64,000 nucleotides of DNA from Dryococelus australis (taxonomy: Eukaryota > Arthropoda > Insecta > Phasmatodea > Phasmatidae). Shown in pieces: positions 1 through 11,109 of the stretch. The stretch is taken from NCBI GenBank assembly GCA_029891345.1, contig CM057003.1, positions 10,792,209 through 10,856,208 of the forward strand, written 5' to 3'. The translations under genes were made by a program, and so were the position numbers. Under the pieces are notes generated by a model. It was not told the origin of the DNA, made no database searches, and saw nothing but the letters and a program-made list of their open reading frames with translations. Numbering within the stretch: position 1 is the first letter of the stretch; every line of letters begins with the position of its first letter.

Positions 1-110
1 ATTAAATTTAACCCTTTCACCAAATTTAACCATTTAGATTTTATTAACCCTTTTTGATTAACCCTTTCAATGAATTTAATTAACCCTTTGATATCAAATT
101 AATTAGGCGA
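1..110. repeat. AT-rich 'ttaaccc(ttt)' short-period repeat
   Basis: The motif TTAACCCTTT recurs about four times in the first 90 bases, separated by AT-rich spacer. A similar motif on the other strand (AATCAAAAAGGGTTA) occurs near 24140. It could be the edge of a dispersed repeat or simple sequence. Not recognised as a named family. Confidence 0.4.
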
Positions 111-359
111 GTCAAAAAAGGTGGCATTCCTTTGTATGTAGAACCGGCAAGCCGCTGCTACTTACACAAAATCACTATCTGTTACGAAAAGCCATTATTA
201 ATTAACACTGCCAACGTACGTCAGACTCGACGCCTGATTTCATTGGTCAAAAATAATACACAAGTATTTAATTGTGAATCAATTTCGCACACGAATTCTG
301 GTCGTGTGAGTGTTCTACTGCTATGTTCTATTCTCTGTGCTTATTTATTATGATTGTGA

Positions 360-640
360 AACTAGTCTTCCGCCTGGGAGTCCACGAACCTCCTCCCCCC
401 CCCCCCCCCCGGGGGGCAAATCTGGCGTTGGTCGATGCTGAGACGAATATGCTAGGTAGGGTGGCCGAGACATTGAAATATGCTCTCGGACAGCTCAGCA
501 CGCGTCCATTGTCCATGGGCGCTTCTCCCTCTCTCACACCCCCCCCCCCCCCTTCCAGGTGGAGCTGGTCTCTGGCCGAAACATCTGGCGGGCTCTCGGG
601 ATGGGGGGGGGGGGAGAGGGGCATTCCCACACAACGGCGT
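360..640. other. GC-rich island with poly-C and poly-G runs
   Basis: This island has a C17/G6 junction near 390-416, a C run near 540-552 and a G run near 602-612, set in AT-rich flanks. Overlapping open frames exist on both strands, but proline and glycine runs from the homopolymers explain them. It could be a short exon or a CpG-containing regulatory patch; a pyrimidine tract ending in CCAG near 559 resembles a splice acceptor. No protein family is recognised. From 640 to about 1195 I see nothing else. Confidence 0.3.
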
Positions 641-1194
641 GCCGTGAGGCATACGACTCGGAATTGTTGCCAAACGTACGATAGCTATCGTTGTGCATAC
701 GAGTATTTACACTATACACGATAAAACAATTGTTCTCAACCGCTTTTGTACGACTTTTATTGGAACAGACGATATGAACACCAGTGACAGAAAATACTGG
801 GTCTCTAATCCTTCTTTCCTTTGACTGTAAAAGTCGCTTAACCCTATACTACCCAACCATTTGTTGCAAAAATAAAGGAGAAACTCTCAGTACATTCTAG
901 CTCACATGTTTTTTTACTAGTTTTGGACGTGTTTTGTATAAGAAAAACCTCCTCTGGCACCTTTGAAGCACCAACTGAATGCATGCTTAGCAAAATGAAT
1001 AGCACTTCCAACCTGTACTTGTCGGACAGAGAAGAGGCTGTAAATAAGTAATAAGTCTAATGCATAATTAACGTTAACTGAATACTAGACAATGCTTAGA
1101 TTGAGTGACGTTGCTTTAAATATCAGTTTTAACTATTCAAATATAAATAAGTCGTGGTTAATGTTATTTTGAAATTTCCCTAGTAAGGTCCGAA

Positions 1195-1590
1195 AACTTC
1201 GCGAATTAATTTGAGGAAAAGCTAGACCTTAAATACGTGTTCATTTGTTTTCCAATTGTATCGCAATTTGTACGCCACGCCCTGGACGAATTTGAGCGAA
1301 TAACTAACTTGCAGGGTAAAAGAGGATCGAATCCCGTTCTACCAGATCTGTGGTAAAACTGGAGTGAGTGAGTGAAGAGACCTGGGCGGCTCTTAACAGC
1401 GAGGTCTTGAGAGCCGATGTGGGTGATTGAGGTGAGCAACGAGCAAGGCTGGAATGAAAGGGCGGTGGGAAACGGGAGATTCCCGAGAAAACCCCGCCGA
1501 CCAGTGGCTTCGTCCCGGTAATACTGGAGCATCGACCAATGAGGAACTAACCTAGACTCGAGAATACAAAGGACTGTGAAGTTTAGCTTA
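1195..1590 (+). repeat. Dispersed repeat family D, copy 1 (interrupted by a SINE)
   Basis: It aligns by eye with 8779-9012. Shared blocks are a GCGAATT start, ACGCCCTGGACGA, CTTGCA(A)GGG and a final segment reading CCAATGA(G/A) ... ATACAAAGGA(C/T)TGTG. A SINE1 copy (1365-1522) sits inside this copy but not in the other, so the family is older than that SINE insertion. Class unknown; no coding capacity is seen. Confidence 0.6.
1365..1522 (-). mobile_element. SINE1 (tRNA-derived), 5'-truncated copy nested in family D
   Basis: On the minus strand this matches the body of the SINE1 family, including the blocks GGGGATCTCCCG-like, CCCGCCC and the tail GCTCTCAAGACCTCGCTGTTA. The tRNA-like head is missing. 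Both edges carry ACTGGAG (1358-1364 and 1523-1529), a possible 7-bp target duplication. A 108-codon open frame across it is incidental, because other SINE1 copies also carry spurious frames. Confidence 0.75.
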
Positions 1591-1999
1591 TTACGAAATG
1601 AATCCGAGAAATGTCCGGGTCTCTGCTTACAGTGTCACCTTTAAAGCGATTTGGTTGTTTCAGTTTATAGTCCAAGTTTGTATGTTTGTATGTTCGGCGT
1701 ACCTGGACCAAATTCCACAGGGAAGCCCTTCAGTCCCCAAGCTAAAATACTATGTAAGCATAAATGCTCTTGAACTCCCCCCCCCCCCCAAATTCCTCCC
1801 CCTCCCCACCACCAACCCACCAGTTGGCCGGAAATCCCTATAATATAATGGGGTTGTGGATCTCTCGTTGACCTTTTATACCCGGACAAAGCCAGTTAGT
1901 TCTGCTAGTACCTATTAATTGCAGTAGATTTGTTTCCTGATAAGAGAAGTAAATATGAATGTTTTGACATCATGCTTCGTTTCTGGTGGTCAGCCCAAG

Positions 2000-2390
2000 A
2001 TGGCCGCCTCGCCCTCTTGCCTTACTTCGAGGCGAACCAGACGGATGACTGTGGGCTGTCGGTGTGGTCTCGATTTCCAAACATTGCCTTCTCCCCTCCT
2101 TTCTCTGAGATACAGATGTTCTCTGTACCTGCCCCCCCCCCCCCCCCCCCGCCGCAACCGACCATCACGTTTCATGTCCTCGTTTCGCATTCAGAGGTGA
2201 AACAAATGTCTTGTCATCTTCTCGACGTGGGGGCCGTCCCTCGCGTTGTCTCACCCGACAACGTCGCATCGAGACGGTGACGTTTGCCGGGTCGTGATCT
2301 TTGGAAACACCAAGTCCTTGTGTTGTATCCAGACCGGGTCGTGAGCGTGGACGCACCCTCGCGGCTGGACTTGTGTTTGTCGAAGTTCAA
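2000..2390. other. GC-rich island with a poly-C tract
   Basis: A GC-rich block is bounded by AT-rich DNA and contains a long C run near 2131-2150. Short open frames occur in several phases; proline and glycine runs account for them. A pyrimidine-rich stretch ending in ATACAG near 2115 could be a splice acceptor. No protein family is recognised. It may be an exon, a promoter island or chance. Confidence 0.25.
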
Positions 2391-2393
2391 CTG

Positions 2394-2815
2394 GCTATAG
2401 TCCTTCCTTGCACGGTTACTTCCAGCTTTTCTGAAGTCCTGCTCAAGTTACACTTTCACACTGTCCCTCCGCCTCATGCGAACAAAGCTTAACCAAGTTT
2501 AGAATATTTCACCAGAGAGACAACGCACCTCATCTCTGCGCGCTGTTTAGTACTATTTATTACTATGCATTACCAACGCCCCTATTTCCCCTCCATTTCT
2601 TAACATATTGGTATAAAAGGAACATTATAATTTAGAGATAAGGTATGAATAAAATATAATTTTTATCAAAAATTACATACGTCTATACTAACGGAATTAT
2701 TAAACACTCTTGATACGTAACATATTTAGCCAACAACCAAACACGTCATACATGAGGTGATTTTTTTTTCTTCAAAAAATGTGAAGACGCTGCGAATAAA
2801 ACGACCAAATGGATA
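2394..2815 (+). repeat. Dispersed repeat family B, copy 1
   Basis: It shares, in order, with 18645-19010 and 37304-37735: a start resembling an A-type MITE terminus (CACGGTTACTTC), a CCTCCGCCTCA block, AGCTTAACCAAG, a CACC(A/G)(A/G)AG block, ACTATTT...TTACCAACRCC, and the 3' block CCAAACACGTCAT...GGTGATTTT...TTCAAAAAATGTGAAGA. The copy is directly followed by an A2 MITE. No coding content. Confidence 0.6.
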
Positions 2816-3053
2816 TAGGCGATTCACGGTAAAGTGAGCACTTTTTAAGGCCCTGCTGAGTTTTTATTTTCATCAGATTTGTATCTTCCTGTCACAATTT
2901 AATATAAACATTGCCATGTGACTAATAAACGCAGTGTATACATTTCACCACTCTCAAAATTTAACGTCTACAGCTGCAATATAATATACTTATTATTGGT
3001 AAATGACCGTTGAAAGGGCCTTAAAAAGCGCTCATTTTGCCGTGAACGGCCTA
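2816..3053 (+). mobile_element. MITE family A2 (short, ~235 bp), copy 1
   Basis: Terminal inverted repeats read TAGGCGATTCACGGTAAAGT on the left and the complement of CATTTTGCCGTGAACGGCCTA on the right, followed inward by GAGCACTTTTTAAGGCCCTG-like arms. The interior matches 57179-57412 and, in reverse, 36996-37234. It has no transposase, so it must be mobilised in trans. A TA target site is plausible because TA flanks the inverted repeats. Confidence 0.8.
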
Positions 3054-3196
3054 TTAGCAGTATCCACGTTACATATCGTTTCGATACGCGCATAGTTCGC
3101 GTCATTTACATTTTACACAGTTGTTTTTGTATTATCACTGATATGGGAAAACAAGTTAGGTTATACTGCAGCGAAGCTAGGTGGGTACGCAAGGCC

Positions 3197-3230
3197 TAAC
3201 GTCTTGTCGACAGCAGGGTTATTAGAGACG
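3197..3230 (+). repeat. Short shared repeat C, copy 1
   Basis: A block reading CTTGTCGACAGCAGG followed by TTATTAGAGA is nearly identical to 23226-23259. It looks like the conserved core of an old dispersed repeat whose flanks have diverged. The rest of 3054-5150 is AT-rich and holds nothing else I can name, apart from a short family-D-like start near 3950-3975. Confidence 0.45.
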
Positions 3231-5156
3231 GAATCAGCGAAACTAAACCAAAATATCAAAACAAAACAAACCACTATTTTGGCTCACGTGTCACTCTTTC
3301 GGAAAATTCCTCAGTGAAACATGACTTTCAAATAAACACCCCTGGTGCGGTTTATTATCTTACATACTTTTGTGATATTTATCTCTTTTCGCTAATTTTA
3401 TTATGTTGTACAGGAAATTTATAATACTTATTATTATTCCACAACCTCGAGCCGATGGCAGGACAGCTCAGAAGCTCGTAACTTAAACAATATGAAATTT
3501 CCTAAAATTAGGTACGAAAATACTCTATAATTAGATTTATAAAAGAAATAAATTTTACTCTTAATAACAATGAAATATTTGTTTAATTAATCCCGATAAT
3601 AATCTGGCAGCCCTGTTTCAGCATGGCACGAGGACTAATAAACCTAGCTGTATTGTGGCAAGTGTGTATTTCGTTATTCAGCTATCTGCGAACTGCTTTT
3701 TGAAATCGTTGCACAGCACGCGTTACTAATACTTTAAAGGATGTTCACTTTATGCTAGGAATTTTCATCATGTGTCAAGGGAACGTACTATCATATCGCC
3801 ACACAAACACAGCACAACTTGCCTTTTCCTGAGCGAGGCAAAAACATCAAATAAGGAAGTTGTATGGCTCGTTGAAAAACCATATTTCCTTGAGGCACTT
3901 ATCTTAGCCACGTAACAATTATTACTAATTAATTGGCTCAAGAATTTTGCGAATTAATTTTAAAGCGAGGTCTTTGAATGATTCCTGTAATGGGGGCAAG
4001 TAATTAAGTGAAACAATATATTTGTGGATACTTTATTACAGCGCTTAGTATGTCACAGATACAGAATATTACGCCATAATAAAAAAATCGAAACAAGATA
4101 CGCTTAGCTGTGTTGAGCGGACGGGTAAATGACACATACAGAATATTGTGGAGAAATTAAGTCGTCAACCACAAAGGAAACGAGTCACTGCGCAAACGAA
4201 CAATGAGGGTAGTATATAAAAATAAATGCAAATAAATCTTGACACTATACAGATCTTCTACAACGACCCTAGGCTAAGTGCCGTAAATACCGCTTTATTA
4301 CATTGGTTTAAGAAATTCATTAGTTCCACGCTAATAGAATATATTTTTACAAAGTCTTGAAAGAAAAGTATTAATAAGTGCTTCGTAATTCATTCACCTC
4401 TTGACATAAATAGTCTTATTACGGGTAAGCGGTTCTAATACGTTGAGCGACTTTATGAAAATAGCGCCTTTGGCTATTGCAGGCACGCCAGGGTTTTATA
4501 TAATTGGCATTTTACAGAACGCCAGAGTCAAGTAAAATATTCCGATAAGTTCCGTGGTAAGGTGTAACAACTGGTTTCTTATTAAGCACTTCAAAACAAG
4601 AAACGTATTTAAAAGTTCCGCGTGAAAAAAAGAAGAAATTAACTCTTTGGTTATAAAGTCAGCTCTTCTTCACCGGTCTGACGGGAGCTTTCTACAAAGA
4701 AAATAAACACAACTTCATCTTACTCTTTTCCGAAGAAAAAGTTTTCTAATGAAGTTTTACGGCCAGAGCTTTAAATTGGTGTGAAGAATCTGGTAGTAAC
4801 TTATTCGTTTCGACCTCGACATCCGAAGCCAGGCTATCTCGCTTGCTGTGAAGAACAAAAAAAAAAAAAAAAAATCAATGTCCTTCTGAGTTGGCACGCT
4901 TATTTAACACATCACAGTCAGGCGTTGCTGATAGCTTTGGATGCCGTAAAGGGTTTCAGCAAGCTTTTCGGAGATCTGCATAATGCGTTCTTTCATTGGC
5001 TCTTGCCTCTGTTATAAAAAATATTTCTGTTTAACTGTTCCAATCGCAATTTAGTCGTGCTAGTACTGAAGTGTATGATATGCTTACATTGAACTGCACA
5101 ACATCTTCTAGGCATTCTTATAGGAAAGTAGTGGTAAACAAATACCCACAAGTACT

Positions 5157-5447
5157 CGGAAATTTAGAGGCAATAAGTACATATCTGGGATCTCTTTACT
5201 AGAATGCAGATGATTAACCGGATTATCTTACAGTTGTTATCAACTTCACGTAGATATTTAGAGGCAATAATTACATATCTGGGATCTCTTTACTAGAATG
5301 CAGATGATTAACCGGATTATCTTACAGTTGTTATCAACTTCACGTAGAAATTTAGAGGCAATAAGTACATATCTGGGATCGCTTTACTAGAATGCAGATG
5401 ATTAACCGGATTATCTTACAGTTGTTATCAACTTCACATAGATATTT
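5157..5447 (+). repeat. 94-bp tandem repeat, three units
   Basis: Units begin with ATTTAGAGGCAATAA at 5162, 5256 and 5350, giving an exact 94-bp spacing. They differ by a few substitutions (for example CTCTTT versus CGCTTT). Each unit ends with TTATCAACTTCAC. The high identity means recent duplication. No coding role is apparent. Confidence 0.95.
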
Positions 5448-5570
5448 AAGAAAACTAAATTTGTCTATTTAAGTTTTTATGAAAATCGTAATAGCGTTTC
5501 GAGAAATATAAATAACTCATTCAGTTTCGTTGTGTGGGTGTTTTCACGCATAAATAAGCAATAGGAAAAT

Positions 5571-5572
<2 letters not shown>

Positions 5573-5648
<76 letters not shown>
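5573..5648. repeat. (AT)n microsatellite
   Basis: About 75 bases of alternating A and T with one phase break near 5620. A small open frame read through it on the minus strand is an artefact of the repeat. Confidence 0.98.
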
Positions 5649-5658
5649 AATTCGAGGC

Positions 5659-5934
5659 TTGAACAACCACAAGAAATTTTGCTGGCCAAAAGGGCATAAA
5701 ATTAGCTATGAGACTCGCTTATATAACGATATAACGGTAAGATATTTGTGTCGGCAGGGGTTTATCATTTGTCGTTTGCTTGGATGTGAACACGTTCCCC
5801 TTTTGACAGCACTGCACGTGATTCGAGAACACCATTATGAAGTAGATCCTCATTGGCGCTATGCTACACAGGGCGTGTCAATGACATGGTCCAATGACAA
5901 ACGTAGGGTAAGCGTAAACGTGTTTGAAGAATAA
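5659..5934 (+). CDS. Unrecognised small open frame (91 codons)
   Basis: An open frame of 91 codons has mixed, non-repetitive amino-acid composition (several His, Arg, Tyr and Trp) and a stop at 5932-5934. It follows the AT microsatellite immediately, and its start is not supported by other signals. I recognise no domain. It could be a degraded exon or transposon fragment, or chance. From 5935 to 7000 the only structured feature I see is an imperfect inverted repeat (TGTGATCAG...CTGATCACA) at 6687-6724. Confidence 0.15.
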   Translation: MNNHKKFCWPKGHKISYETRLYNDITVRYLCRQGFIICRLLGCEHVPLLTALHVIREHHYEVDPHWRYATQGVSMTWSNDKRRVSVNVFEE

Positions 5935-7000
5935 CCTATCACTTAGTAATAAAGATAATTTTGCAGATATCCACCAATAACACATGCAGGAGCGATACTG
6001 TACATACCATCTTCGCATCACAAGGAATGTCATCGTCTTATGTTCAACCAATCACATGCGACAAGAAGTTTACAAAGAAGTGAATAGCATACTTTAGACG
6101 TAATTATAAATGTGTAAAGGGAACTTTTTGTATCCCAATAAATTACTTCAAGTTATTCATCTATGCTACAATTCTACTAGCTGGATGCCTTATGCAGACG
6201 GAACGAAATAAAGTATCGCAATTTCATACTGTTATGATATGGATTATGGTTCGTCATAACTTAACGGGGCTATAGGGGCGTAGCAAGTTATTTATAAGAT
6301 TTAAGTAATGGATACTATTTAAAATGGGTTTATTTAACATTCAGGTTGTGCAATATTATTTCAATATAAACATTATGAAGTATGCTGTACGTATATACTG
6401 AAATATTAATTTATATCAAATTATAAAGATTTAACCAGCCACAGTCTGAGTAAAGACAAATTGGAGAGTCCCCACCTTGTTCATGATTCCGGAGGCTGAT
6501 TAAGACGGCGGAAGTTGACGCCCGGACATACCCATCTTCAGTGTTCTTCGTTCCATTGGCACGACGACAAAAGACATCGCCCACGGGCAACACTGCCCTA
6601 TATCGGCTGCGTTGTTCCCGTTTACTGGCCGATTTCATAACTAATTTCAGCAATCAGGGGCCGTGTCCTGGGTATATATGTGAAGGTGTGATCAGACAGG
6701 CCGCTCAGATAAGGCCTGATCACAACTCGTAGATGAAACTTCTTATACGACACTTACACAATGATAATAGCTGCGTCGTAAGAAAAAAAAATTACCTACT
6801 TTAATTTTGAAACGTACGCATTCATTACGTAAATTTTTTTTCTTCATGAACTGAGCCGTGTGCTTCTCTTCATTCAAACCCCCTGGTGGCTCACACGCAT
6901 GAGTGAGGGGAATTGTGGAGCAAGACAAGAAGCGACTGCAGATGGGTTATACGATGTGACGTAGTTAGCGCTCACCAGATTGAGTGACATATCTTTCCTA

Positions 7001-7697
7001 CACTGTTAAAAATGTCCGTATATTTACGGAATGTTTTACGGAAATGTACAGAGTATATACGGAAAGGAAACAATACGTAATGACGAAAAATGGAGTTAAG
7101 TCCGTAAATACAAAATACGGGAAGTCTCCGTATTCCCTTCGTCTTCGAGTTGCGGGGACGAACAATGTCGATTCTACACGAAGCTTTCTTCGCCACTGTA
7201 ACAAGAAAATCATCGTTTCTGAGGCTGTTAAGGTTATCCACGCGACCATGACCTATTCTTCCAAACCTTAAAAAATAGCATCAGGCGTCTCTAACATTTG
7301 GCGACACTAAAAATACACTAAATTCAATAGAAACTGAATTTTTGCTTTGGTATTTCCATGTAGATATCATAGTTATACCATAATTACCGACCGAGAGTTG
7401 AAGGTGAATGATTATAGAGTCGTGGACTGGTAATTTTTGATTCGGGTTCAAACCTCGCTTAAGTACAAAATATTTTAACTTTTTTAATGCCATTTTTATA
7501 CACGGTAGAATACCCGCATAACGAAAATTAAAAGACATTTTCATTATCTCTTTTTATTTTAAACAGAAAATACAGAAAACCGACTTGGAAATCAACACAT
7601 GTTCCGTGAAATTTACGGAAAGTCCGTTTCTGAAAATCAATGTGTCCGTAATTTTACGAAGAGTTTACGGACACTTCTGAACACATTTTTACCAGCA
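7001..7697. mobile_element. Non-autonomous TIR element rich in TCCGTA/TACGGA motifs
   Basis: The left end reads CACTGTTAAAAATGTCCGTA and the right end, complemented, reads GTGCTGGTAAAAATGTG. Both arms are filled with TCCGTAAA/TTTACGGA repeats (7014-7070 and 7603-7680). The interior has a tRNA-like segment at about 7405-7475 with a B-box-like GGGTTCAAACC. Open frames inside (about 90 codons on both strands) match nothing I know. Superfamily not assigned, because no clear target duplication is visible. Confidence 0.55.
7405..7480 (+). repeat. tRNA-like SINE relic
   Basis: GGACTGGTAA followed by GATTCGGGTTCAAACCTCGC resembles the anticodon arm and T arm of a tRNA, with a recognisable B box (GGTTCAAACC). 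The A box is weak. It lies inside the 7001-7697 element, so it may be a SINE captured by it. Confidence 0.35.
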
Positions 7698-8778
7698 CTT
7701 TTCCGTAAAATGAAGAATTTTTTTTTTTTTACGGAGAAGTCGTAACATGACACCTTCGAGAATGTTCGGGATTTCCTCACATTTCGAGAAAGGTCTCGAC
7801 AAGTGACTAGATGATTTATGGGCATACACAGGTGTTGAATACTCTAGAAAGCAATAACGCTGGTGTAAATGCAGCCACCTTTACCATGCCGAAAGACCTT
7901 CTTTGAAGAAAATTTCCCACGGTGTTGTCAGGCGAACTTTAATAACTCCGCGAGCGGCCGCGGTTATTTCTAGCTGAACCTCTGTAACCTCAGCGATTAC
8001 CGGGATTGATCTGCGTGCTCCCTGGCCAATGTTGAGATGTCTCTGGTCTACCTAGACGGCTTAATGGACGTGGGAATGTTTCACCAGGGATTATACAATT
8101 GGTGCACTCTAAATAAAGTAGGCTATTTTTCTGTATCGTTTTGGTTATTGAGACAAATCTAAATATTTAATTCAGTAGTTATAGAATACTAGATAATTAT
8201 TTATAGTGGAAATTTATTAATGCATTGGTACTGAGGATTGTGAACTAGTGTTTGTAGTGAGTCAGTGGCGTAAGTAAGATTTTCTCTGGAATTGTACAGG
8301 AGGTCATGTACAGTGTCAGGAAAATAGTACAGCACTTAATTTCTGAAACTAAGGTGGTACATTTTTGGCTGACGTCAAATTAGTAACGATGTTTAGGTTT
8401 GAAGCTCAAAATATGTTTTGAAATACTGAGTTCACAGAACTATGACGATACAGAAAATTCTGAATAGGCATATTTAGGTATGCATTTTTGTAGTAGGCCG
8501 ATTATAAATACATTTAAAAAAATCAACCATTTCCTTTTAATTTAGACGTCCGTTTCTTTAGGTACCTGGCCGATGTTCAGAAAGAAGATATAATTCTGCA
8601 TCCGAGCCCAGGTACCCCTTAAATGCGAGTCCAAAGGTTTGCCCCTGCTCCGCGTCACTCGGTAAATGACAAATGTAATTTTTTACTGAATAGGTACACT
8701 CCAAAACTGAAAGAAAGCAAAAATATCACACACAGCTCATTAACAATACATTAAGCGATGCCTAGAGATAGGAAAAAT

Positions 8779-9012
8779 TAGCGAATTCATTTCAGGACAT
8801 GATAGATTTCAAACCCAGTTACACTGACGTCACCTTTGCAATTGGATTAGAGTTTATTAAATACGCCCTGGACGACTCTACGCCAATTGCCGACTTGCAA
8901 GGGAACAAGAAGCGAGTCCCGCACTGTCAAATGTTGGGTTACACTGGGACAACAGCCAATGAACAAACATCCGAGGTTCAACTATACAAAGGATTGTGGA
9001 GTCTAACATACA
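8779..9012 (+). repeat. Dispersed repeat family D, copy 2 (uninterrupted)
   Basis: This copy matches 1195-1590 without the SINE. It runs from GCGAATTCATTTCAGG through TACGCCCTGGACGA and CTTGCAAGGG to ACTATACAAAGGATTGTGGA. An 85-codon open frame covers much of it, but the matching part of copy 1 is not open in that frame, so I read it as chance. Between 7700 and 8779 I see nothing else. Confidence 0.6.
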
Positions 9013-9369
9013 GGGCATTGAACTCGCGAAATGTTACTATCCCTAGCGATACCTAACCACAACGTTTGAGTGCCAGTAAATTCCTGGTTTTTTCTTTGAA
9101 TAATCATTGAATCTGGCATACTTAATCATGTGAAAAATTACTATTATGGATGTTAGGCAGTGCAGAACTGTGTTGTAACAGGAAAAGCACAGATGATAAA
9201 ATATACATTTGAGCAATGAAAATGAGCCGAGAGTCACCATATGTGTACATATTTGCGCATGTGTAATTAAGCCAGTAGATACACGTGCAAAATGGCATTT
9301 TTCGATACTTCGGTAATCATTCCTCATATATTATACTGGCCATTAAAATTACAACTCCAAGAAGGACGC

Positions 9370-9504
9370 AATTGAAGTACCCCACATTAGGGCGATACTA
9401 GAGCAGGATTGTACAATTGAAGTACCCCATATTAGGACGATACTAGAGCAGGATTGTACAATTGAAGTACCCCATATTACGACGATACTAGAGCAGAGTT
9501 GTAC
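9370..9504 (+). repeat. 45-bp tandem repeat in the Tc1 5' untranslated region
   Basis: Three units begin with AATTGAAGTACCCCA at 9370, 9415 and 9460. Each continues into GCGATACTAGAGCAG-like sequence with one to three substitutions. The array lies between the left inverted repeat and the transposase start. An 83-codon minus-strand frame here is a repeat artefact. Confidence 0.95.
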
Positions 9505-9598
9505 AATGATGTGATAGCCTGTAAGTGTATTTCGGGGAACCGCTGAGAGGTAACGGCACTGTGTTCCCTCGCCTTTCGTGTGCCCAGACGGAGTGAAC

Positions 9599-10604
9599 AT
9601 GCCACGTCGAAGAAAACGACAGTCATAAGAACGGGTATCCCACCTTTGACCATGGGAGAATCGTGGCCTATCGGGATTATAGGATATACTACCGCGAAAT
9701 TGGTTCTCGCGTTAGAAACAAAATGCGAATACAGTTACGTGGATATGGGGTCAGTTTGTCGAGGAGGGAGGGGCTGAGCAACTTGCAGGAAACCAACGGC
9801 CCCGATGTACCAACGAGAGTGAGGATGTGCATCTGGTGCATATGGCGATTACGGATTGTAAGACCACGACAAACATCCTCGCCCAGGAGTTCAGGAATGT
9901 GACACATCGAGATATGTGCCCACTTGCACGGTTCGTTGCCATCTGCAGCATCAGGGCATCTCGCCCAGGGGCCCATTACTGCAACTGCAGCTTACCGCTC
10001 ACCGCAGACCCATGCGGCCTCAACGGCGTGTGGGAGGGACGAACGGCACGCCACCATCTTCTTCGACGAACCACTTTACTGCTTGAAGCACCACGACGGT
10101 CGCATCCTTGTCTGGCATCAGCGTGTCGCACGCCTGGCTGAGTTCTGCACTACGCACCGTCATGCCGGCCCAGCACCTGGGGTGCATGCCGTCGGATTCC
10201 AGTCCCGGTAGCCCCTAGTCTTCATCGCTAGTGCGGAGATGTTGGGGCCTGTTGTTATTCCCTATCTTCAGGGCAGTCCTTAGACTCTGTACACCAACAG
10301 GGAACTGCGCGGCGGCATGTGGTACGCGTCGTAGGACGCTTCCTATGGCCACCATATCACACTGCTACCTTGGCCTGCGCATTCACTGGATCTCTATCCC
10401 ACAGTAAACGTGTGGTCCGTGGTCGGACGACGACTTGCCAGCCACAGGACACCTGCGGCCACAGACGATGAACTCTGGGTACCCGTACGCACCTAAGCAG
10501 CATGGGCGGGGATATCCTAGACAGACATCCAAAGTTCCTTCCTAACAATGCCACGTCATGCAGCAGCGGTTATTGCCGCCCGTGGTGGGACCACACGGTA
10601 CTGA
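9599..10604 (+). pseudogene. Tc1-family transposase, pseudogene
   Basis: The start encodes M-P-R-R-R-K-R, a usual Tc1 N-terminus, with a stop a few codons later. Shifting among the three frames gives recognisable Tc1 pieces in the right order: a helix-turn-helix region with a W-I-W-G/V-E-E-G-R-like linker (near 9735-9775), the N-terminal paired-domain continuation (about 9827-9900), a catalytic-core segment F-F-D-E-P (serine of the usual SDE replaced) followed by D-G-R-I-L-V-W and R-H-A-G-P-A-P-G-V (about 10055-10190), and a C-terminal end near 10590. A functional member would be about 340 codons with a DDE/D triad. Many frameshifts and stops make this copy inactive. Confidence 0.88.
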
Positions 10605-10608
10605 TTTA

Positions 10609-10973
10609 TAGGATGTTCACGGTAAAATGACCTCTTTTGAAACTGCTGCCATGGGCCTCGTAACTTTAATCATGCGTCGGTCAAATGAATTTTGAAATTA
10701 TTAAAGAAAGTAAACACTTTACAAATCTGCTCATTTTTTCACTTTGATGAATTAAAGAAATACTTAAAGCGAAAGAAATAATTTTAAGTTATCACAAATG
10801 GTAACGTAACACTTTTTATTCGACGTTAAGATATGGATCTACTTTCCATATATCGTTACCAACATTACTGGGCGAATGTCACTCAGTGCGCCCGTTAAAA
10901 TATATGCATGCAGGGACAGTGCCTTTTTTCTATGGTTCATTTCTAAAGTGCTCACTTTATCGTGAACAGCCTT
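10609..10973 (-). mobile_element. MITE family A1 (long form), nested in the Tc1 element
   Basis: The ends read TAGGATGTTCACGGTAAAAT and the complement of AGTGCTCACTTTATCGTGAACAGCC. The interior (GGTAACG, ACACTTTTTATT, GGCGAATGTCACTCAG, ATATATGCATGCAGG) is the reverse complement of the other A1 copies. It splits the 3' part of the Tc1 transposon, so it inserted after that element. Confidence 0.88.
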
Positions 10974-11109
10974 TACTTATGGTCTATACGCTATACCGAG
11001 CTGCAAGAGTAAACGTGCCACCTTTGTATGATGGTTATACTGTCCAATAAAACTGGTTGTGATTGCTCACGTCCTTCTTGGTGCCTCAATTTTAATGGCT
11101 ATTAGTGTA

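Larger units (their letters stand above)
9332..11109 (+). mobile_element. Decayed Tc1-family DNA transposon
   Basis: The left end reads TACTGGCCATTAAAATTACA and continues to CCAAGAAGGACG (to 9368). The right end, complemented, reads ACTAATAGCCATTAAAATTG and continues to CACCAAGAAGGACG (11069-11109). These inverted repeats flank a degraded Tc1 transposase frame (9599-10604). The 3' part is split by an A1 MITE (10609-10973). TA dinucleotides lie at both ends, as expected for TA-targeting Tc1 elements. The element is dead: its transposase has many stops and frameshifts. Confidence 0.9.

Noticed and set aside
323..724. 133-codon frame with proline run
   Set aside because: The length depends on poly-C and poly-G tracts; equally long frames occur on the opposite strand.
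8799..9056. 85-codon plus-strand frame as a gene
   Set aside because: It coincides with dispersed repeat family D, and the other copy is not open in the same frame.
9349..9600. 83-codon minus-strand frame
   Set aside because: It is produced by the 45-bp tandem repeat in the Tc1 5' region.
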